Below are positions 1-10,655 of a stretch of DNA of 43,536 nucleotides, piece by piece; the first letter of the stretch is position 1, and every line of letters begins with the position of its first letter. Origin of the DNA: Chara braunii (Eukaryota > Streptophyta > Charophyceae > Charales > Characeae). The stretch is taken from NCBI GenBank assembly GCA_003427395.1, contig BFEA01000006.1:1034170-1077705 (forward strand), given 5' to 3'. The notes beneath the pieces are model-generated. The model searched no databases. It saw only the letters and a list, made by a program, of their open reading frames with translations, and was not told the origin of the DNA. A program made the translations under genes and the position numbers.

Positions 1-155
1 GGGACTACCGACAAAAAAAGAGTGCACCAGTCACAAGGATTTGCCTGTTTAATTAGTCACTTGGGTACGAAGCCTCTGAATACCAACAGACGAACGGGAA
101 TAATCGTCCGATCGGTGACAAATTCGTTTCAGGTTCTTTTGCTTTTTTGCGCCCC

Positions 156-167
156 CCTTTTTTTTTC

Positions 168-209
<42 letters not shown>

Positions 210-262
210 TTCTTTTTTTTTTTCCTTCTTCTTTTTTTTTTTCCCTTTGCCCCGCGCTTTTT
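156..262. repeat. Poly-T low-complexity tract
   Basis: Almost pure T on the plus strand, including an unbroken T run at 170-208, with scattered C and G. Phe-rich or Lys-rich ORFs through it are translation of low complexity, not genes. Confidence 0.95.
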
Positions 263-419
263 TTCACATCCTTTCGCTAGTCTCGAGAGTTGTCGTTCGC
301 CAGCAGGGTCAGCATCAGGAAACGAAAAATTGACAAGCCCGGGATACTATTTTAGTAAGCGGAAACGTCCGGCGTCTCCCATCCTCTTTTCACGGAGTGT
401 GCGCACTGCTGGGCCAAGG

Positions 420-593
420 ACGTACATATGGCCTTCCAGTGTGACACACCCCCAGTCGAATCACGTGACGTTTTCTGGTGACGACTACAGAGGCTGCAAC
501 ACTTGCGATCTATGGCGTCAAGGAGTCATGGACTACGAGGTGGACCCGGCCGTGGTGGACCTGCTAATCGACAATCCCGAAGATGCGGTATAG
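420..593 (+). other. Possible coding exon fragment, unknown protein
   Basis: One plus-strand frame has protein-like composition (acidic and hydrophobic residues mixed, ending in a stretch that reads LLIDNPEDAV before TAG at 591-593), unlike the low-complexity DNA around it. The last codons are GAT GCG GTA TAG, so a GT that could be a splice donor sits directly after GCG. I could not pair it with a downstream acceptor that keeps the frame. The frame upstream runs into the poly-T tract, so the true start is not visible. No family is recognised; chance ORF is a real alternative. Confidence 0.25.
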
Positions 594-1356
594 CTCTCTG
601 CTCCTCCGCTCTGCTACACGCAATCACTCCCGCCATGCTCTATGACAGACAGGCACTCGTGGGATCTCGCCACGACCGCTTGTCCATCTTCTTGTCCCGC
701 CTTTCTCGTCTCTGCGCTGAGCGAAACCCTCGCCACTAGCTGCATGACGCTAGTTATGCGCGCCTTCTTTTTCTTCCCCTGCGATTTTGCTCGCTTCCTC
801 ATCTCAAAGCTCGTAGCGCTGCTTACTATGGCTCTCCAGAAGGAAGATATGGAAGGAAGAGCCGCGATAGCTATAGAGGTCTCGACCTTTGTGCTATTGG
901 CCTTCATTGCTTTGCTTGCTTTTCTCGCCCTCCTTGCTTTTCTGCACCATCTGCAAACGCTGCCGCCGCCTTCTCCCCTGCTCCCGCTACCCAAACGTCT
1001 GTGACTTAGCAGGAGATTTCCCTCTGATGAAGCCGTGCACTGGTGGCTAACGGCAGAAAAGCGCTTTAGGGGTTTGCCACCACCCTCCCTGCTATGGCTG
1101 TCGAGGCTCGTTCCCATATCATAAGGAACCGCCTTTGGTGATGCAGCCGGACATTCCCTGCCCCGCTTTTTCTCACGCGCTGTCCTGTTGGTAAAACTTG
1201 GGTATTGCTTCGGATCGACGACCAATTAAAGAGGTTATTTCTCAGATATATGGGTTGTGTTCTACTTGCATGTTTTTTTAGTACAGAATGCATGTCTCAC
1301 CCCTTGGTTGATTGCTCTCTGGTATTTTTCTGAAGCGCATAAAGTACATCTCTTCC
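594..1356. other. No supported gene
   Basis: Mixed-composition DNA. A 203-codon minus-strand ORF (614-1,225) and a 120-codon plus-strand ORF (642-1,004) overlap here. Both are biased (Arg/Ala/Ser or Leu/Phe/Ala), show no motif, and only one could be real. I see no splice-coherent gene model. Confidence 0.5.
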
Positions 1357-1548
1357 CTTAGCCGATTGCTCTTCGAAATCTTTCCTCCTTTTTTCATCGT
1401 TACCCCCGTCCTGTACGATCTGTATGCGGAAGTCTGTTTCGGCAACCCTCTACGAACCCTGATAGATGCATGATAGCCTGTTCACAATGCTTCCGACTAC
1501 CGATACTCGAATAAGGATGCTCATGGAATTTTCCCATTCACTTCCGTT

Positions 1549-1610
1549 CTTTTTTTTCTTTTTGTTTTTTTTCTTTTTTTTTTTCTTTTTTTCTTTTTTC
1601 TTTCTTGTTT
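1549..1610. repeat. T-rich (T5-10 C/G) tract
   Basis: T runs broken by single C or G, present in unit 1 and reduced to a short T stretch at the matching place in unit 2 (about 2,342-2,350). This is a lineage-specific expansion after the duplication. Confidence 0.9.
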
Positions 1611-1617
1611 CTTAGAA

Positions 1618-1755
1618 GCCGTCTACGAGCAGATGCAGCATTTGGGCAACGTGATCACGCTGCCTCATGCTACCCATGTTCGTTCTGGAGCTGCAATCTA
1701 TATCTACCTTCCTGACCACCATCACTTGCGAACCTTCCCTGGAAAAGCAATCTAG
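1618..1755 (+). other. Exon-like ORF inside tandem unit 1
   Basis: A T-rich tract ending in CTTAG at 1,611-1,615 looks like a 3' splice site, and 46 codons follow (beginning AVYEQMQHLGN, with His-rich LPDHHH near the end) before TAG at 1,753. The matching stretch in unit 2 (from about 2,357) has in-frame stops, so if it was coding the second copy is dead. Protein family not recognised. The exon reading rests only on the splice-like context and protein-like composition. Confidence 0.25.
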
Positions 1756-2137
1756 ACCGAAGATAACGATGGAATGCAGCTAGATGCATTAATCCCGTCC
1801 GCGGGCGATATACGCATAGCTACTATCCCTCCTTACGCTTCGGGTTACATGGATGCATGCTCTGATGCATGTATATATGTATATATATGCATATATGAAT
1901 ACGCACGTATGCACCCTACACCCTGCCCTCGGTAATTCGATGCTCTAATCACCGATTATGGTTTCTGTCATTCTCCCCTTCATCGGTAGGATCACAAATA
2001 TGATCCAGCCCAAGCACGGTTTAAGCCTGCGATAGACATATTGGGAACAGCTGCTGTCGGATTTTCCGTCCTTCAGAATCCTATCCACTACGTAAATTTT
2101 TCTTGGCTTTTTCCCTTTCCCCCCTTTTTTTTCTCTC

Positions 2138-2834
2138 TAGTCGATTACTTTATGAAATATTTCCTCCTTGTTGTTTTTTTTGCTTCCCATCGCTTCCCCC
2201 CGTACAAGCTGCATGCGGAAGACTGTCCCGATAACCCTATACGGACCCTGATAGCTTCATGATAACCTGCTCGTAATGCCTCAAACTACCGATACCCGAA
2301 TAAGGATGCTCATGGAATTTTCCCATTCACTTCCGTTCTTCCATTTTTTCTTAGGAGCCGTCCACGGGCAGACGCAGCATTAGGGCAACGAGATCGTGCT
2401 ACCTCATACTACCCATGCTCGTTCTCGAGCTTCAGCCCATATTTGCCTTCCCATCCATCATCACTCGTAGACCTTCCCAGGGAAAGCAATCCAGACCAAG
2501 AATAGGGATGGAACAAAGCTAGGTGCATCGATCCCGTCCATGGACGAAATGCGCATAGCTTCTATCCCTTATTACATATCGCATGACATGGATGCATATT
2601 TAGATATGTGGGTATATATATACAGGAACACGCACGTATATACCCTACGCCCTACCCTCGGTAATTCGATGTTCAAATCATCGCCTGTAATGTCTTTCAT
2701 TCTCTCCTTCACAGGCAGGATCACAAATATGACCCAACCCAAGCACGACCTGAGCCTGTGACAGACATATTAGAATCAACTACGGTCGGGTTTTCTGTCC
2801 TTTAGAACTCGATCCTCTACGTAAACCTTTTTGC
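2138..2834. repeat. Tandem duplication, unit 2 (about 700 bp)
   Basis: Second copy of the 1,357-2,105 unit, same orientation, about 780 bp downstream. It keeps the downstream (TA)-rich stretch (about 2,609-2,622) and the ACTCGATCC/TACGTAAA end seen as CCACTACGTAAA in unit 1. Confidence 0.85.
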
Positions 2835-3188
2835 CTGCCTTCTTTTCCTTTGTCTTTCCTTTTTTATCTTTCGTTTCTTTTTTCTTTTTTCTTTTTCTTT
2901 TTCTCTACCGTTGTTTTTCTTCCTTTTTTCTGTTTCACTCATGTGTGGGAACATCCCTACTTCTCGCAGAAATTACCTCTTGGCCGTTATTGCTTGCGGT
3001 GTGCTGGACGGAATCACCATGACAATCCCAGGAATTTCCTCAGTAGTCGGAGAAGGAAGGGCGTGAGTAAATCCTGTGTCCGCCTGACAAGTTTTATGGG
3101 GATGCACCGAGGCATTATTTCGGGGCTTGATTGTGGTACGAGTACCATACCACACTTCGACATGATGTTTTTTCACATGACGAAACGT

Positions 3189-3189
<1 letters not shown>
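2835..3189. other. T-rich then unique DNA, no gene seen
   Basis: 2,840-2,935 is T-rich low complexity. 2,936-3,189 is ordinary-composition DNA in which I find no motif or splice-coherent ORF. ORFs extending into the following (AC)n are translation artefacts. Confidence 0.5.

Positions 3190-3232
<43 letters not shown>
3190..3232. repeat. (AC)n microsatellite
   Basis: Perfect AC dinucleotide repeat, about 21 units. Confidence 0.98.
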
Positions 3233-3235
<3 letters not shown>

Positions 3236-3634
3236 CACGCACTTTCTTTTTTGCAGTTTTTTTTTCAAGTGATTGATTGATTGATTGGTGGGAGGGTGGT
3301 CGCCCCCACTCGGCCCCCCGCGCATACTTGCACACACGCACAAACACACACACAAACAACCAAAAAAAATAAAAAAAAGATCTTCTTTTTCTTGTTTTTT
3401 TTGTAGTTTTTTATTTTTATTTTTTTCGACACCAAAAAATATGAAATTTCGAAAAAAAATAAATGTGGAGTTGCAGGGTTCGAAAAACCCTACAAACCCT
3501 TTTTTCTTTTTTTTCCATGCTTTATTTTGCCGGGGAAAAATCTGTAAAAATTGTGACTGAGACTTCGGGGCCACCGTCCGCAGCCGCGGCCACAAACGTG
3601 GCCGCCCACAGCCGCAGCTGCGGCCGATACATAG
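3233..3634. mobile_element. Right part of GC-rich TIR element (family of 26,066-27,739)
   Basis: The right end, read inward from 3,634, starts CTATGTATCGGCCGCAG and runs into GC-rich palindromes (GCGGCCAC/GTGGCCGC near 3,580-3,605, then GCCGCAGCTGCGGC). The same order, CTATGTG followed by GCGGCC palindromes and CCGCGGCTGCGG, forms the right end of the complete element at 27,739. Inside, GATTGATTGATTGGTGGGAGG at about 3,271-3,290 matches GATTGATTGGTGGGGGAGG at about 26,360-26,390, each followed by a CA-rich tract. I could not find a left end or target duplication, so this copy is truncated or rearranged. Confidence 0.6.
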
Positions 3635-4410
3635 GATGTACTCTGCTCCACGGGTAAGTCTGACCGCCCTTTTTGTTTCCGTGAGTATAAGTGTCAGGAG
3701 TTTGAACCCTTCGAACACTGGAGCAGCCTTCTCTTTCTTTCCTTTTTCTGTGTTTGATGGTTCGTCTAGGATTCTGCTTTCTTCGTGTATTTTCTTTTTC
3801 TGTTGTTCCTCGTTTCTTACATTTTATTATGTTGTTTTCCAGGTATTCAGTATCGGGCCGAGCTGTATTCGAATCGGGGCGCCAGAGGTGTTAAAATACA
3901 AGCATGCCTATGGCCCATGTGGGTGAATGGTCCAGTAACAAAGAGGATTGGATTAAGGGCCCAAATCTGGAGGTTTTTTTTACAGGAGATGCAGAAAACT
4001 AGATCGGTCGCGATTCTCTACGCCTCTCCGGAAATGTGTCCAGATTTAGGCGTTAGATCCATTTCCGTTTGCAAATGATACCTCGCTCTGCATGCACGTC
4101 AGGCGGTGCGCCTTCTTCGAGACCCAAAAAAGAAATGCGTAAAAGAAAGAACAAAACCTTGACCATGTGGCTCCACAGTACAGACCAGACTTCCATTCCA
4201 AGGGTGAGATCCCACTAGAAAAGCAGATTGAATTGAGCACCTGAATCGGGACTTCTGTGTTGTGAGGTCTAGGAGTCAAGAAATCCTGATTGATTTGCTG
4301 TTCTGCACATGTCCACAAGCACGTCCAGACTCACGCATTAAATCCAATCCTCACTGCTGGTGGGAGCTTGCTTAGATGCAGTTGACAGGGCTTACAAGTT
4401 CCAACATATT

Positions 4411-4412
<2 letters not shown>
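3635..4412. other. No supported gene
   Basis: Mixed-composition sequence with T-rich patches at 3,730-3,840. Several short ORFs overlap on both strands, none with a motif or splice context I can defend. Confidence 0.5.

Positions 4413-4467
<55 letters not shown>
4413..4467. repeat. (GA)n microsatellite
   Basis: About 27 perfect GA units, followed by two short GGCGGAGAGAGGCG steps. Confidence 0.98.
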
Positions 4468-4470
<3 letters not shown>

Positions 4471-4479
4471 GAGAGAGGC

Positions 4480-4756
4480 GTGCAAATGGCATTCAGGAGG
4501 TTGTGGGTTCGAGCCCCATAACCACCTGCGGCGCGCTTAGTGCCAACCAGCTGTGATAGTCCGCTGGATACCTATAATGGGTATCACTAGGGTCTTTGGC
4601 CAACATATGTATGAGTGCGAGTGTGAGTGGATTGTGTGCGGTGTGTGAGAGAGTCTTGGCGTTAGACACTAATGCTATTCGGTTGGGGTGGGGAACAATG
4701 AAAAGGGAGGTGCAACTACTAGTTAGCCGCAACCCCACTGGCGCCCCCAACCCATC
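4480..4756 (+). mobile_element. tRNA-like / SINE-like segment with box B
   Basis: GGTTCGAGCC at 4,506-4,515 matches the RNA polymerase III box B, and the flanking GTGGG/CCCAT can pair as a T-arm stem around the TTCGAGC loop. The 5' part expected for a tRNA (acceptor, D arm, box A) is replaced by the (GA)n tract, so it is not a tRNA gene. A tRNA-derived SINE or a decayed tRNA relic fits; downstream sequence runs into the tandem repeat at 4,757. Confidence 0.4.
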
Positions 4757-5210
4757 GCTGACCACCACTGTTGGGGTGGGGGGCAACATGCAATCCCTTC
4801 ATTGTGAGGTAGCTATGCTTGTAGGGGTTCCCTCTGTATACCCTTAGGAGTACTAAAAGGTAAGTAGTGAAAGGCAAAAAGAAAATTGAGAGAAGAATAT
4901 AGCATAGTTTTAAAAAAGAAAGAAAGAAAAAGAAAAAAAAAAAACGTCCCATATTACTCAACTGTACACCCAAGAACTGTTTGGCCCCACCCCATTTCTG
5001 ACTACCGCCGTTTGGGCAGGGGACAACGTGCAATCCCGTCATTGTGAGGTAGCTATGCTTGCAGGGGTTAATACTAGTAGGTAGGTAGTGAGAGGCAAAA
5101 AGAATTTGAGAGAAGAACGTTGCATAATTTTGAAAAAGAAAGAAAGAAAGAAAAAGAAAAACCGTCCCATATGACTCAACTGTACACCCAGCAACTGTTT
5201 CGTAAGTGGA
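4757..5210. repeat. Two-copy tandem repeat, about 240-bp period
   Basis: GCAATCCCTTCATTGTGAGG at about 4,790 recurs as GCAATCCCGTCATTGTGAGG at about 5,030. Each copy carries a GAAAGAAAGAAA purine tract and then CGTCCCATAT.ACTCAACTGTACACCCA. Mismatches and differing purine-tract lengths show the copies are not recent. Confidence 0.85.
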
Positions 5211-5640
5211 CCTGAGTTCAGATCCATATTAGATGAATAGAGAATGGGGGGCACCACTAGGTGATATATGGGGTGGACGTTTATACTATCCTTCACTCAG
5301 ACCACCCAGTCCAAATGCTATTCACACTATAATGTGGTGGTGCCTCCGTGTGCTCTATACTTTTTGGGCTTTGTGAGAACAGAGCGATAGAGAGAGGTAC
5401 CACACACCATTATGCACGTGCGTATGATAGACAGGGAGAGACAATGTCATAGGCATAATTTTTATGCCGAAACTAGCATTTCACCCTCCTCGTGTTGCGG
5501 CGGGGCTGCAGTGGCACGGTATTAGTTTAGTTTTTGAGTACTTGTAAATGCGGTCACAATTGGGCTGTGAGATTTTGCATTGGATGGCAGGAAATGCATA
5601 CTCGAAAGCAAGTCCAAAGCCCCGCCAGTGGGGATGGCCC
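5211..5640. other. No supported gene
   Basis: Mixed-composition spacer between the 240-bp repeats and the pyrimidine-rich domain; no gene, RNA or repeat seen. Confidence 0.5.
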
Positions 5641-6569
5641 TGGTCACCATCTTTATCTTTATGTCCATCTTTATCTTACCTTCATTTTACCTTGACTTCC
5701 TTGTTATCTTATCTTCATCTTATCCTTGTGTTATTTTTTTAAAGCCTTATAAAAAATTATAGAATCTTGTCCGATCTATCTTTATATATGTTTGATCGGT
5801 GAATTCGTTGGGTCATTCGTTTCTCCCTTTGCTCCTCCTCTTGTCCATCAATTCTCGTTGCTCTTTCGTACGCTTATCTTCTTGTTTGATTATCCCTCTA
5901 TCTATCTGTTCATTCGTCTCTTCCCCCGTTTATAGAGTCCTCTGTCCATTTGTGTGCCGCCTCTCTGCTCATTGTTCTATTCCTTTGCCCATCCCTCTAT
6001 CCCTTCGTTTGCCCGCCAGTACCTCTGTTTGTCCTGCAGTTTGTCCCTCTGTCCCATCATCGGTCCCTTTGTCCCGCCTTCCATCACCTCATCCCCTCTC
6101 TCCACCTCTACCTCCCTCCTTACCTTCGCCTCTTTGTCCTTTCATTCACCATCGTGTTCGTTTGTCTCTCCATTTGTCCATCATTGTATCCCTTCATCTT
6201 TCCCTCCATCTACCCTTCTTTTTTTTTTCTTTTTTTTTTAGCAAACGGCCCCGGGAATAACTTGAGGCGCTGGTAGAAGCGGACACGTCAAGCTTTCTCG
6301 GGTAGGCTCCATCTATCCTTATGTATGTTCATTCGTCCGCTCATCTTTTGTATGTTTGTTCATCCCTCCGTTCACATTATGACTCCGACATACCATTTGT
6401 CCCTCCATCAATTTGCCCGTTCCTCTACTTAACCGTCAATTTGTCCCTCCCTCCCTCCATCCATCCGGCCCTCCGTCCATCCGTCCATCCGGCCCTCTGT
6501 CCCTCTGTTTGAACCTTTTGTCCCTCCCTTCATCCATCTCCCTGTTTGTGCATCAGTCCTTCCATCCCT
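5641..6569. repeat. Degenerate TCCNTCC/CATCCGTC pyrimidine-rich repeat
   Basis: Dense degenerate units such as TCCCTCCATC, CCATCCGTCC and TTTGTCCCTC, broken by a 75-bp non-repetitive patch at about 6,240-6,315. Ser/Pro/Cys-rich ORFs in several frames are products of this bias. Confidence 0.8.
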
Positions 6570-7945
6570 CCATTATGTCCCTACTTCCCTGTTACTATTT
6601 GCTATTTCTTTTCTCATCTCTTATCGTATTGTATCGCATTGCATCACATCGCACCGCACGGCACACTGCACCGCACCACGCCGTATTGGTTCGGCTTGCC
6701 CTATTTGTTTTCTTTTTGTCTTTGTTTCTTCTCTTCAGTTCATATCTCTTCGTCTTGTCCTATCTTGTCTCCTCTCCTCTCCCCTACCCTCATTTTTCCT
6801 TCGGTTTCCTCTCCCCTCCCTTCCCCTTCCCTACTTTCCATTCCCTTCTTTTCTTTCCTCTCCTTTCATCACTTTTATTCTTCTTCCCTTTCCTCTCCTC
6901 TTCTCTCGTATCCTCTCATCTCCCCTCGTCTTATTTTGGCATATCTCATTTCGTGTCCTCTCCTCTTCTTTCCTCTCATATCGTCTTGTCTCGTCTTGTC
7001 TACTCTCATTTTGTTTGCTCTCTTTTCCTCTCCTCGTCTCTCCTTTTGTCTCCCCATCTCTCCTTCTGTCTCCTTTCCTCTCCTTCTTTTTCCTTTTTTC
7101 TCCTTTCGTACCTTGTCCTTTCTAGTTTTCTCGTGTCACCTCTCCTTTCTCTTATCTCTCTTTTCTCTTCCCCTTCTCTTGTTCGCATGTCTCCTCTCAT
7201 TTGTTGTTGTCTCCCCTCTTGTCTCTCTCCTTTCGTCTCGTCTCTTGACACCTCATCTTGTCTCTTCTTGTCTTATTTTCTCTCCTCCCGACTCCTTTCC
7301 TCTCCGCTTCTCCTTCTACTTCTCTTCTCCTCTCCTTTCCGTTTTTTTCCTTTCCTCTCCTCTCCTGCCCACTTTGCATGTCTCTTCTCCTCACATTTCC
7401 TCTCATCCCGTCGTCTTTTGTCTTCGCATCTTGTGTTTCTTCGTTACTCCTCCTTTCCTCTCCTCTCATATTGTCTCCCCTCATTTCGTTTTGTCTCATC
7501 TCATCTCGTCTTATTTTATTTTCCCTTATCCCGTCTCGTTTTGTCTCATCCCGTTTCACATCTTGACTCATCTTGTTTCATCTCCTCTCTTCTCTCCTTG
7601 CCTCGCTCTTCCCGCATTCGCCTTCCCACTCCTCTCCTTTCCCTTCTCGACGTCCCTTCTAATATATTATTGTCTCTTTTCCTATTTCTCCTCTCCTCTA
7701 ACCTAATCACCTCTCATTTTGTCTCGGCCACCTTGTCTCCTGTGTTTTCTTGTTTTCTATTTATTAGTATTTTATTTTGTTTTTTTTGTATTTATTATTC
7801 TCTCATTTTTGTTTCTTTTCCTTTTTGGTTCTCTCACTCCCTCTCTTTTCTTATTATGTTTTCTTTTCTTCTCGTATTTTCTCTCTGTTCTTCGTTTCTT
7901 TTATTGTATCTTATTTTCTCTTGTCCTTTCCGTTCTTTTGATCTT
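6570..7945. repeat. Polypyrimidine domain, about 1.4 kb
   Basis: The plus strand is overwhelmingly C and T, built from degenerate 5-10-mers such as TCTCC, TCGTC, TCATCTCG and TTCCTCTCC. Purines are mostly isolated G or A in TCGTCTCGT and TCATCTCAT steps. Every plus-strand frame stays open for long distances because stop codons need purines, so the 386- and 574-codon ORFs here are not evidence of genes. Confidence 0.9.
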
Positions 7946-8275
7946 AAAAAAAAAAAAAAAAAAAAACACAAAACGACAGGCGAAAAAATGAAAAGAAAAG
8001 AAAAGAAGGCAAGAAAACCAAAAAAAGGAAAAAAAACCAGAAAAAAAACTGTGCAAAAGTTCCACACGACGATGTGTGAATGTAGAGAGGGGCAGGCGGA
8101 GAACTATATGTGGGTACATGTTTTTTTTTTGAATTAAACAGAAAAGGGGAACGAAAAAAAAAAAATCCTTTCCGTTCTTTTGATCTTAAAAAAAAAAAAA
8201 AAAAAAAACACAAAACGACAGGCGAAAAAATGAAAAGAAAAGAAAAGAAGGCAAGAAAACGAAAAAAAGGAATAA
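7923..8275. repeat. Recent partial tandem duplication, about 242-bp offset
   Basis: About 110 bp starting TCCTTTCCGTTCTTTTGATC, then a poly-A run of about 22, then CACAAAACGACAGGCGAAAA, occurs at 7,924-8,033 and again from about 8,166. I see one substitution over the compared stretch and equal poly-A length, which is far closer than other repeats in the window. Confidence 0.9.
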
Positions 8276-8689
8276 AATGCAGAAAAAAAAGGAATGAAAT
8301 GCAGATAACCACGACAAAAAAACAAACTGACGGTTAAAAAAAAATATAAAAAAAGTGACGTGCGATTTTTTTTCCTTTTATCTTTCGTATTTTCTTCCAT
8401 CTTCTCTTCTCTTCTCTTCATTAGCGGTTAAAAGAGACCCCCACTTTTCAGCCCGAAGTTAACCCCCGTAATCATGAAAAGTGTGTTGAGATCATTTTGT
8501 TAGTTTTTTTTTTCGCCCTTTTTTATTTGATCTTGTCAGGGGATGACATTGAGTTGACATTGACTCAACCTTCTATGTGCGTCTGTATGTAAACACGACT
8601 TTATCCAATTACATGTCCCTTTCCTCCCTTTGAACATTTCTTTGTCTATTTTTATTTTTTATTTTTCTTCCATTCGCATGCAAATCTCT
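8276..8689. other. A/T-rich spacer, no gene seen
   Basis: A-rich start, a short CTTCT run near 8,400-8,420, then ordinary sequence. No ORF or RNA element I can support. Confidence 0.5.
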
Positions 8690-8960
8690 TAATTTATGTC
8701 CCTCACTTTGTCCTTCCTTTGTCCATTTGTCCCTCCCTCCCTCCCCAGTCCCTAGCTCCATCCGTTTGTGCGTCCATTCGCCCTATTGTCCCCCAATCTG
8801 CCTCTTTGTACGGTTGTCTATCGCTTCGTCCGCCTATCCCTCCATCCCTTTATCTATCCCTCTTTTTGCTTGTCCATCCACCTTTTTGTTTGTTTATATG
8901 TTCGTTTTTCCATCCCATTCCATCATTATCTTAATTTCATTTATCTCATTCTATACGTTC
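8690..8960. repeat. Degenerate TCCCTCC repeat, second patch
   Basis: Same type of sequence as 5,641-6,569 (TTTGTCC, CATTTGTCCC, CCATCCCTTTATC), suggesting one domain interrupted by 6,570-8,689. Confidence 0.75.
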
Positions 8961-9585
8961 ATCTATTCTAATATATTATGATATATTTTAATCTACAGCT
9001 AAATCGGAATCTGAATCCAAATATAAATCGAATCCATCAATCTATCCCACTGAACTCATCCCTCAAATTATATCTTATAGTTTTATTGTGTACTATAAAT
9101 GCAATCCAAAACAAAATGAAGTCAATATCAATGCAAATCCAAAATGAAAATGAAGTCAAAATCAAATTTTATATTTCTATCTCATATAAAGTGCAAGTGA
9201 CTTATAAGATGGTGGGTCGCTAGAGATAAGCCTTGTTGGAGGGGGATCGAGGTCGGGCGATGGTTTGAGGGGGTGTCATTTGTTCTTATTTGCAATAGTA
9301 AAATATTGTCCTCTTCTTAATTGTTTTCAATTTTTAATAGAGTGAAGCTTACTTGTTTTCAACCAAAGTCGGGTAAAAGGTTTGGAATTTTTTTTATCCT
9401 ATATAACTTCGTTAGAGACGCCGAACCCTGTTCCCAACATGTGTTGCTCCCCATTAATAGATTTCAGCAAGTTCCTTTAAAAAATAATAATAATAAAATT
9501 TAGGTTACTAGTTGGGTCGTCCGGGTCACTCTGTTTTCTCGGAGACTCCGGACGTGCAAGAACTAGAGAAGGTTCAAAAAAAAAA
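8961..9585. other. AT-rich spacer, no gene seen
   Basis: 9,000-9,200 has a loose repetition of AATCCAAAA/AAATCGAAT-like steps. 9,200-9,570 is unique. A poly-A run at about 9,575-9,596 marks the junction with the LTR-related repeat and could be a retroposon tail. Confidence 0.5.
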
Positions 9586-10655
9586 AAAAAAAAAAATAGC
9601 AATGTTATGCAGAAAAATAAGTTGAACAACTTTTGCCTCTCCCTCTAGAAAGTGGTATGGGGTACTCCTCCTCCTCGCCCGAGCACAAAACTCGGATCTC
9701 AGAAGTCGGGCTGTCTCCATCGAATCGGCAAAGTACCCTCCCGTAAAACGGTCCACTCTGGGTTGATAACACGGTCGGCTCCTAAAGCAATGAACCCCTG
9801 CCCCAGATGCTCCCTAGAGAAATAAACTGTGTCCACTGCGAGTAGCTTCCAGTTATTCTCACTTCTCCTAAGTTCAGGGTAACTTTGACGAAAAGAGTTA
9901 GAGGAGATAGAAAATGAGAATCATTTAGACAGGTATAGGTAGATAAGGTCATTCAGGATAAAATGGGTTAATCCTCGGGAGTTAGAGGAGATAGAGAATG
10001 AGAATCATTTATACAGGTATAGGTAGATAAGGTCATTTAGGATAGAATGGGTTAATCCTCGGGAAAAGGCTAAGTCTATTTGACCTTATCTCCGTTATTT
10101 CGATTGAATTCATTCTACGACATACGTTGGATAATCTTTTTCAAAACAACATGTCATTTCGATAAACAGGCAGATGAAAAATAGAAATAAGACAATATTT
10201 TTCATCATCCCTTGTAGACACAATCAACCTCATTTGCAAGCATTCTTCTACCTAACTGTACACCAATCTAAAGCAAAAAAGTTTGAGAAAACAAACAAAA
10301 ACCCATACCCAAAGTCAGACATTTCTATTCACATGCATGACTCGCACAACTTGACTCTATCTTTTTTTTTTAACATTCAAAACAAACAGGTATAGCAAAG
10401 TGTGCCCGCTCACAATAGTCATGCCATCATGTTAGTCCCGATCTCAAAATCAGTCTCACTTGGTCCCAAAATGGTCCCAGATGGTTCCACGTTACCGACA
10501 CAGCACGAGATGGTCATAAATACCAGTACCGCTCGCACGGTGCGCCACAAGTAAAAAAAAAAAAAAAAAAAAGATGGCCCCCGACAGGAACCACAAGTGT
10601 CACGACTCTGATAGCCACTACTGCGTGCACTCGTTCCACACTCTCTTCATGTCGC
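9586..10655 (-). mobile_element. LTR-related repeat, copy 1 (5'-truncated)
   Basis: From TGCCTCTCCCTCTAGAAAGTGG at about 9,636 to 10,650 it aligns with 11,570-12,870. Shared landmarks are CGGTCCACTCTGGGT, ACAGGTATAGGTAGATAA, TTTTTCATCATCCC.TGTAGACACAATCAACCTC, and TCACAATAGTCA.GCCA with repeated TGGTCCCA. About 9,630-9,770 is also the reverse complement of the solo LTR interior at about 22,655-22,790, which sets the minus label. No intact ORF. It ends where copy 2 begins with TGTCGG at 10,656. Confidence 0.7.
9897..10063. repeat. 84-bp tandem duplication inside copy 1
   Basis: GTTAGAGGAGATAG begins at 9,897 and again at 9,981; the unit continues through GACAGGTATAGGTAGATAAGG to TTAATCCTCGGGA. 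Copy 2 has only one unit at about 11,830-11,915, so this duplicated after the copies separated. Confidence 0.95.

Larger units (their letters stand above)
1357..2105. repeat. Tandem duplication, unit 1 (about 750 bp)
   Basis: Aligns along nearly its whole length with 2,138-2,834. Shared landmarks include AATAAGGATGCTCATGG at about 1,512 and 2,292 and GGTAATTCGATG at about 1,931 and 2,660. This unit has an extra T-rich tract (1,549-1,610) that accounts for most of the length difference. Substitutions are scattered, so the duplication is old. Confidence 0.85.

Noticed and set aside
1025-1062. Hammerhead-ribozyme-like CTGATGA followed by an AGCC/GGCT stem
   Set aside because: The GAAA that must directly follow stem II is absent (AACG instead), and no matching stems I and III are visible.
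614-1225. 203-codon minus-strand ORF
   Set aside because: Biased Arg/Ser/Ala composition, no motif, competing ORFs on the other strand, no splice context.
6413-8137. 574-codon plus-strand ORF rich in Ser, Leu and Phe
   Set aside because: Runs through the polypyrimidine domain, where stop codons cannot form, and ends in a Lys-rich poly-A part. Composition alone explains its length.
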